The notes under the pieces: model-generated
Told to the model about the DNA's origin: nothing
The model's input: only the letters and a program-made list of their open reading frames with translations
The model's database searches: none
Source: Parapontixanthobacter sp963736595
Lineage (GTDB): Bacteria > Pseudomonadota > Alphaproteobacteria > Sphingomonadales > Sphingomonadaceae
Direction: 5' to 3'
Assembly: GCA_963736595.1 (NCBI GenBank)
Contig: CAVTPG010000011.1
Location: 310,001-374,000 of the forward strand
Length of the DNA stretch: 64,000 nt
Shown here: piece by piece, positions 60,550 through 64,000 of the stretch
Position numbering within the stretch: the first letter of the stretch is position 1
Layout of the letters: each line of letters opens with the position of its first letter
Position numbers and translations under genes: made by a program

Positions 60550-61299
60550 CTAAATCCCGGCATACCATTGATATCCGGCACGATCCTCCCAGTAACCGCC
60601 TTTGCCACGCCCGATATCGTCCAGCGATGCGACAGCTTCGATTGCGTTCAGATATTTCGGGTGTTTGTAGCCCAATTGCCGCTCGATTCGCATTCGCAAC
60701 GGAGCACCGTTTTTGATCGGCAACGGTTCGCCGTTTAAATGATGCGCAACAATCGTTTGCGGATGATAGGCATCGTCAAGATCGACACTTTCATAATAAT
60801 CATCGCCATTCAGATTATCGGCGCAGCGGAAGATGATAAACTTTGCTGCGGGTTGCAAGCCGGCTTGATTGAGCAAAACGGATAGTTGCGGACCACTCCA
60901 TTCACCGATTGCGCTCCAGCCTTCGACGCAGTCATGCCGCGTAATCTGCGTGCGTTGCGGCAATGCGCGCACATCATCGAGTGAAAGCGATAGCGGGTTA
61001 TCGACCAATCCGCGCACGTCCAAGCGCCAATTTGCAAAACCCGCCGCCGCCTGTTCGGGATAGTCCCCGTTCTGCGGGTCGACGCTGCCATTGCCTCGGA
61101 ATGTCGGTGACATTTCGCTGCGATCATATTCTTTGACGAGACCGCCACCGCCAAGCAGCCGCTGTGCGTTCTTGTGCCACTCACCCGCCATGCGGAACGT
61201 GGCTTGACCCGTCTCGCTGCGTCCGATCTTGGAACATCCGCCAAGAACGGTAGCGCCGAGACCAGCAATGATCCCGCGACGTTTCATCGGCAGGCTCAT
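60550..61299 (-). CDS. Exported molybdopterin-dependent oxidoreductase (sulfite oxidase-like)
   Basis: The protein is 249 residues, belonging to the sulfite-oxidase/YedY superfamily. The N-terminus MKRRGIIAGLGATVLGGCSK has an arginine pair and a lipobox-like Cys, suggesting Tat export as a lipoprotein. The molybdenum-ligand Cys lies in TRHDCVEGWSAIGEWSG, followed by MRIERQLGYKHPKYLNAIEA. Its ATG overlaps the stop of the cytochrome b gene by 4 bp, with AGGAG upstream, so the two are translated together and probably form one electron-transfer pair. The physiological substrate is unknown. Confidence 0.9.
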   Translation of the reverse strand: MSLPMKRRGIIAGLGATVLGGCSKIGRSETGQATFRMAGEWHKNAQRLLGGGGLVKEYDRSEMSPTFRGNGSVDPQNGDYPEQAAAGFANWRLDVRGLVDNPLSLSLDDVRALPQRTQITRHDCVEGWSAIGEWSGPQLSVLLNQAGLQPAAKFIIFRCADNLNGDDYYESVDLDDAYHPQTIVAHHLNGEPLPIKNGAPLRMRIERQLGYKHPKYLNAIEAVASLDDIGRGKGGYWEDRAGYQWYAGI

Positions 61300-62021
61300 G
61301 TCTTTTCTCCTGATACTACCGGACTAGTGCGTCCGGCTTGATCGTCTTCCAACGTACCGCCTGTAATCATCGAGCGAATCTGACCGATCGGTCCGGCGAG
61401 CAGCACCAGAACCACATGGGTGACAAAGAACGCAAATATTGCCCAAGAGAAGATAAAGTGCAGGCTGCGCGCGGATTGGCGTCCGCCTAAAAGCTCGATG
61501 AGCCACGAAAAGCCGGGCTCAAGTCCCGGACTCATCGCCATACCGGTCAGCACCATACCCGGCAGGAATATGCCAAGCACCAGCCCATAAGCCAGTTTTT
61601 GCAGGAAATTATATTTTTCGCCCGCATGGTCGAAGTTCAGCTTAAGGTGCTGGACGATGTCCTGCCAGACAGCACGCGGTTTCCACTCTGTAATGCGCGT
61701 GCGGATGTCGCGCCAAAAGTGACCATTCATCAGCATCGCAATCCACATAAACAGCAAGATCAGAGCAAATGGCCAAGCGAACAGCGTATGCCAGTCGCGC
61801 GCCTGCGCAAGGCTATAGAAATCGGGGATAGTCGCCCATCCCGGGAAGCGCGGCACGGCGAGCCACGCATCGGCTGGATTAAATCCATAATCGCCCCAGT
61901 AAAGATAGCGGTGCGCATTCGAAATGTTCAAACCGGACATGAACAGAATGACAATGCACAGCAGGTTAATCCAGTGCCAAATTCTGGTCGCCCAACCGTG
62001 TCTTTTACGAATGCTGCCCAT
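61296..62021 (-). CDS. Cytochrome b/b6-domain membrane protein
   Basis: Di-haem b-type cytochrome of the b561/hydrogenase type, 241 residues with about five hydrophobic segments. Candidate haem histidines occur in RHGWATRIWHWINLL, DWHTLFAWPF, SARSLHFIFSWAIFAFFVTH. ATG 62021 has GGGGAGG close upstream and overlaps the SDR gene by 17 bp; the longer frame from 62114 lies in that gene. It likely passes electrons between the quinone pool and the periplasmic molybdenum enzyme encoded next. Confidence 0.9.
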   Translation of the reverse strand: MGSIRKRHGWATRIWHWINLLCIVILFMSGLNISNAHRYLYWGDYGFNPADAWLAVPRFPGWATIPDFYSLAQARDWHTLFAWPFALILLFMWIAMLMNGHFWRDIRTRITEWKPRAVWQDIVQHLKLNFDHAGEKYNFLQKLAYGLVLGIFLPGMVLTGMAMSPGLEPGFSWLIELLGGRQSARSLHFIFSWAIFAFFVTHVVLVLLAGPIGQIRSMITGGTLEDDQAGRTSPVVSGEKT

Positions 62022-62781
62022 GGGCCTCCCCTTCGCGCGCCAGATATATGACATCGCGCGCCTGACGCAAAAGGTGCTGTCCGGAGTCGATGTACAGCGT
62101 CTCACCTGATGCAAGATGTCCCTCGGTTAGAAACAATGCGGCCTCGGCAAGCTCGGTTGCGTGCGTCTTGCGCTCCAGCAAATTCATCCTGTGTGAGCGG
62201 TCCGTTTCCGACGCGCTTTGATCATGGCTGGGCAAGATCGCACCGGGCGCCAAGCCGTACACGCGATCATCAGGTTTGGCCGCGCCCATCGCCAGCATCT
62301 TTATAGTCCCTGCAAGGACGTGTTTGCTGGCCGTATAGGAAAAGAAATCTGGGTTGGTGTTGGCCAGCTTCTGATCGGTGATGTTGATAACGCAACGGCC
62401 CGCTTCGGCCTTCGCGTGTTTAAGATAGGCTTGTGCCATCCGCGTCGGGGTTTGTGCGTTGATCTGCATCATGGCGCGATACGTCGCCGGGTCGAGATCG
62501 GTTACATCGTCCGGCGCGAAAATCGCCGCGTTGTTAATTAACGCGCGCCAATTCACAATGCGCGATGCCAGCTCTTCGATCATCGCGACCGCGGCATCGC
62601 CATCGGCAAGATCGCAGCTGACTGTTTCGGCAGAGGGGAGCGAAGCGGCCAGATTCTGCGCTTCATCGCGTGACGAACCGTAATGTATCACGACGTGCCA
62701 GCCCGCATCGCCAAACGATTGCGCCAGCGTAGCACCTATGCGTTTTGCAGCGCCGGTAATGAGTATGGCAGGGCGGGTCAT
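62005..62781 (-). CDS. Short-chain dehydrogenase, FolM/pteridine-reductase-like
   Basis: The protein is 258 residues with the NAD(P) motif ILITGAAKRIGATLAQSF (basic residue after TGAA fitting NADPH), NNAAIF, and the catalytic YTASKH. The TGAAKRIG form and INITDQKLANTNPDFFSYTA are typical of dihydromonapterin/pteridine reductase-like SDRs. Molybdopterin genes nearby make a pterin role attractive but not shown. ATG 62781 gives MTRPAILITG; the upstream frame to 62865 has no fold features. It heads the three-gene operon with the cytochrome and oxidoreductase. Confidence 0.87.
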   Translation of the reverse strand: MTRPAILITGAAKRIGATLAQSFGDAGWHVVIHYGSSRDEAQNLAASLPSAETVSCDLADGDAAVAMIEELASRIVNWRALINNAAIFAPDDVTDLDPATYRAMMQINAQTPTRMAQAYLKHAKAEAGRCVINITDQKLANTNPDFFSYTASKHVLAGTIKMLAMGAAKPDDRVYGLAPGAILPSHDQSASETDRSHRMNLLERKTHATELAEAALFLTEGHLASGETLYIDSGQHLLRQARDVIYLAREGEAHGQHS

Positions 62782-62876
62782 AGCAGCAGCTAAGCAGAAA
62801 CAATGGCTATGCGATAGGAAAGAGTCCGCAATTGCGCTGCAAAGCCGTCCGAAGCCGGAGAACATGGCCCTGTAGG

Positions 62877-64000
62877 CTAGGCGATCGCCTGCGCGGCTTC
62901 ACGATCGCGTTCGGCCCGGCTTTTCTTCGCCGCTGCGGTTTTCAGCTGACCGCACGCCGCATCGATGTCGCGACCACGCGGAGTGCGGACCGGGGCGCTG
63001 ATGCCGCTCGAAAAGACGATATTGGAAAAGCTGCGGATTTGCGCTGGTGTGGAGCACTCATAGGCCGATCCCGGCCACGGATTGAAGGGAATTAAATTGA
63101 CTTTGGCTGGCAGATCGAAGGCTTTAATGAGCCGCACCAATTCGCGGGCGTCCTCGTCGCTGTCATTCTTGTCTTTCAACATGACATATTCGAAGGTGAT
63201 CCGCCGTGCATTGGACGCGCCCTGGTAAGCTTTGCACGCCGCAAGCAGTTCTTCGATGCCATACTTCCGGTTGAGCGGCACGATTTCGTCGCGCACTTCT
63301 TTAGTCACTGCGTGCAGCGACACAGCCAAGTTTACGCCAATTTCTTTGCCGCAGCGGTCGATCATCGGCACCACTCCGCTAGTGGATAGGGTGATCCTGC
63401 GGCGGGACAGAGCCAGTCCTGCGCCATCCATGACGATGTTCAAAGCATCGCGGACATTATCGAAATTATACAACGGCTCGCCCATACCCATCATCACGAT
63501 GTTCGTCAGCAGACGGCCATCAGCACGGTATTCTGTTTCGCTTTCCTCCTCGGCAAAATCCATCTTGCCTTTCGGCCATTCGCCAAGCGCATCGCGGGCT
63601 AGCATAACTTGTCCGACGATCTCGCCCGGTGTCAGATTGCGCACCAGCTTCATCGTGCCGGTGTGACAAAAGGTGCAATTCAGCGTGCAGCCAACCTGGC
63701 TGGAAACGCACAGGGTTCCGCGCGTCTCGTCAGGGATAAAGACCATCTCAAATTCATGGCCGTCATCGGTTTGCAGCAGCCATTTGCGCGTGCCGTCCGA
63801 AGAATGTTGCGCCTCGACGACATTCGGCCGACCGACCACAAATCGCGCCTCCATCCATGGCTGCATAAGTTTGGAGATGTCGGTCATCGCCATAAAGTCA
63901 GTCACACCGCGATGATAAATCCAGTGATAGACTTGCTTGGATCGCAGTTTGGCTTGCTTTGCATCCAGACCCGCACCCGCGAACAATTCGCAAATGCGCT
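62877..64000 (-). CDS. rlmN: Dual-specificity RNA methyltransferase RlmN (5' end cut by window)
   Basis: Radical-SAM enzyme methylating A2503 of 23S rRNA and A37 of some tRNAs. The frame is open to the window edge (ICELFAGAGLDAKQ), and 373-374 residues are visible; roughly 30-40 N-terminal residues are missing. The iron-sulfur motif CTLNCTFCHTG is present, as are MMGMGEPLYNFDNV, VSLHAVTKEVRDEIVPLNRK and the C-terminal catalytic Cys in DIDAACGQLKT. It precedes the SDR gene by 95 bp. Confidence 0.97.
   Translation of the reverse strand, partial: RICELFAGAGLDAKQAKLRSKQVYHWIYHRGVTDFMAMTDISKLMQPWMEARFVVGRPNVVEAQHSSDGTRKWLLQTDDGHEFEMVFIPDETRGTLCVSSQVGCTLNCTFCHTGTMKLVRNLTPGEIVGQVMLARDALGEWPKGKMDFAEEESETEYRADGRLLTNIVMMGMGEPLYNFDNVRDALNIVMDGAGLALSRRRITLSTSGVVPMIDRCGKEIGVNLAVSLHAVTKEVRDEIVPLNRKYGIEELLAACKAYQGASNARRITFEYVMLKDKNDSDEDARELVRLIKAFDLPAKVNLIPFNPWPGSAYECSTPAQIRSFSNIVFSSGISAPVRTPRGRDIDAACGQLKTAAAKKSRAERDREAAQAIA

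Noticed and set aside
1..64000. tRNA, rRNA and CRISPR features
   Set aside because: I searched by eye for T-arm GTTCRANYC contexts, rRNA segments and regularly spaced repeats and found none that hold up.

Overview
The window looks like chromosome from an alphaproteobacterium of the order Sphingomonadales, most likely near Erythrobacteraceae. This is inferred from the ribosomal protein style (charged tails on L3, S5 and L15), the mdh-sucD-odhA-odhB-lpd order, a GAAC-N7-GAAC type LexA box at uvrA, and moderately GC-rich codon use. No tRNA, rRNA, CRISPR array or transposase was recognised.

Layout. (1) 1-19.7 kb, plus strand: end of the str operon (fusA, tuf), then the S10, spc and alpha operons: rpsJ-rplC-rplD-rplW-rplB-rpsS-rplV-rpsC-rplP-rpmC-rpsQ-rplN-rplX-rplE-rpsN-rpsH-rplF-rplR-rpsE-rpmD-rplO-secY-adk, an SRPBCC gene, rpsM-rpsK-rpoA-rplQ. 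Every gene here is intact. Intrinsic terminators lie inside the cluster after rpmD and after rpsK, and at its end after rplQ. (2) 19.8-24.3 kb: a secreted S9 prolyl oligopeptidase, two related secreted Arg/Asp/Tyr-rich proteins, and a TRIC-type membrane protein. (3) 24.3-33.2 kb, minus strand: TCA-cycle block mdh - small membrane gene - sucD - sucA/odhA - odhB - lipoprotein - lpd (frameshifted) - PepSY membrane protein. (4) 33.5-40.5 kb: a small unknown gene, a SleB-type cell-wall hydrolase, then a cobalamin riboswitch driving a B12 uptake operon (btuB, frameshifted btuF, btuC, btuD, small unknown gene).

(5) 40.5-55.6 kb: a tandem duplication of about 6.55 kb. Each unit carries the 5' part of an M3 peptidase gene, a lipoprotein, a GH24 lysozyme, a 50-residue peptide gene (minus strand), a sulfotransferase-like gene and the 5' three quarters of uvrA (plus strand). 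The full-length M3 gene lies at the left end and the intact uvrA at the right end; at the internal junction a truncated uvrA is fused head-on to a truncated M3 gene. The copies differ by a few percent, mostly at synonymous sites. In both, a 94-bp block on the minus strand is perfectly conserved. It ends in T6, and a TGTGA-N6-TCACA-type CRP site lies centred at -41.5 from its inferred start. I read this as a candidate CRP-activated small RNA, the most interesting find here. (6) 55.6-58.1 kb: a palindromic repeat, a second uvrA tail remnant, and a type II restriction-modification locus whose endonuclease frame is broken at a T5 run. (7) 58.1-64 kb: rlpA, argG, a DUF1801 gene, a molybdopterin oxidoreductase with its cytochrome b partner, a FolM-like SDR and rlmN (cut by the window end).

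Single-base frame breaks are frequent between 25 and 57.5 kb (lpd, btuF, both M3 copies, lipoprotein copies, peptide copy B, endonuclease) and absent from 1-24 kb. Whether these are real decay or sequence errors is the main uncertainty in reading the window.
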